Below are positions 63,624 through 64,000 of a DNA stretch of 64,000 bases, piece by piece. Source of the stretch: SXVE01 sp036388895 (lineage in GTDB: Bacteria > Acidobacteriota > Blastocatellia > Pyrinomonadales > Pyrinomonadaceae); contig DASVQY010000075.1 of assembly GCA_036388895.1 (NCBI GenBank), positions 1-64,000 on the forward strand, written 5' to 3'. Both the position numbers and the translations under genes were made by a program. Every line of letters starts with the position of its first letter. Position 1 is the stretch's first letter. The notes below the pieces were generated by a model, which saw only the letters and a program-made list of their open reading frames with translations, did not search any database and was not told the origin of the DNA.

Positions 63624-63741
63624 GCCACGAATTACACGAATAGCACGAATCAAATCAAATAAAACAAATTCACTTCAAAAAACCAACCGAAAATTTTTAT
63701 ATTGTTTTTCTTTATTCGTGCTTTTTCATGTAATTCGTGGC
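63624..63741. repeat. Palindromic repeat, copy 3
   Basis: GCCACGAATTACACGAATAG followed by CACGAAT (63624-63650) and its inverted form at 63714-63741, with one indel and two mismatches, around a spacer of about 63 bp. Related copies are at 56423 and 3211. Confidence 0.8.
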
Positions 63742-63751
63742 TAACTCTTTT

Positions 63752-64000
63752 TTATTTCTCCAGGGCGTTAAAAATAAACGGAAACGTCGCGTAAGTTTGT
63801 CCGCGATGCTGCGGGCGGAACGCGAAAAGAACGATTTTGCCCCGACCGTAATCGGTTTCGGCGAGCGCCGTTTTCCCGTTCAAATATTTTTCGCCCAAAA
63901 TCCAGCCCGAAAGCAAAGCGTCTTTATCGACGTAAGTTGCGATTGACCGAATTTTCGACTTGTCGCCGATTTCAAATGCCGAGCTGTTGATAAAATAAGC
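63752..64000 (-). CDS. C-terminal end of a secreted M14-type zinc carboxypeptidase (5' part outside window)
   Basis: An 83-codon open end starting at the window edge. AYFINSSAFEIGDKSKIR, LLSGWILGEKYLNGKTA and RGKIVLFAFRPQHRGQTY are characteristic of the glutamine-amidotransferase-like domain that follows the peptidase in long M14-type proteins. The catalytic part would lie to the right of the window. Not complete, so the identity rests on the C-terminal domain only. Confidence 0.65.
   Translation of the reverse strand, partial: AYFINSSAFEIGDKSKIRSIATYVDKDALLSGWILGEKYLNGKTALAETDYGRGKIVLFAFRPQHRGQTYATFPFIFNALEK

Noticed and set aside
63737..63946. 69-codon plus frame at the window end
   Set aside because: It is the antisense shadow of the M14-type carboxypeptidase tail.

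Overview
This window reads as the chromosome of a Gram-negative, non-sporulating bacterium. Heptose synthesis genes (rfaE1/rfaE2), TonB-type C-terminal domains and many signal peptides point to an outer membrane. The mix of families resembles Acidobacteriota of the Blastocatellia/Pyrinomonadaceae type: propeller-type sensor kinases, VIT/VWA proteins, DUF4139, carboxypeptidase-regulatory-like domains, FG-GAP proteins, and NurA with a HAS-barrel protein. That assignment is an inference; there is no rRNA or marker gene here to settle it. Most of the window looks moderate in GC, with A/T-rich intergenic DNA.

Layout. 1-9.3 kb holds housekeeping and envelope genes: a zinc peptidase, a MEST-like hydrolase, HU, an M50 protease, Uma2, a LEA-like coiled-coil protein, YacG, an MFS transporter, a PEGA/TPR protein and a CPA2 antiporter. 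About 9.4-15.7 kb is an A/T-rich accessory stretch with decayed genes (DUF3467 with an internal stop, a truncated DUF4268, a histidine-kinase tail), small orphan proteins, two single-domain response regulators and an RRM protein. 15.7-19 kb has SRAP (YedK), acetyltransferases (one broken by two frameshifts) and a TRIC-type channel.

19-44.7 kb is the most striking part. A DUF4139 protein carrying an inserted carboxypeptidase-regulatory/plug-like segment is divergent from a VIT-VWA-TonB fusion. Next come a response regulator and a propeller histidine kinase, then four genes chained by 4-nt ATGA overlaps: a propeller protein without an output domain, a VIT-VWA protein, a 2419-residue TPR protein and a DUF3352-like secreted protein. 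A SpoIIE-type phosphatase follows. I read the four-gene chain as one translationally coupled envelope system, possibly controlled by the adjacent two-component pair. Its function is unknown and it is the best candidate for an undescribed system here.

45-52 kb carries a GC-rich esterase, two FG-GAP proteins and a subtilase. 52-55 kb has rfaE1, rfaE2 and rsmE. 55.8-59.6 kb on the minus strand is a second interesting cluster: VWA protein, NurA nuclease, zinc-ribbon membrane protein and HAS-barrel protein, without a HerA ATPase in the window. The end holds a SpoIID/LytB protein, UvsE and the tail of an M14-type carboxypeptidase. No complete tRNA or rRNA, CRISPR array, prophage or intact insertion sequence was seen. 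A dispersed palindromic repeat family occurs at three places, and a 10-bp tandem/inverted repeat lies at the end of rfaE2.
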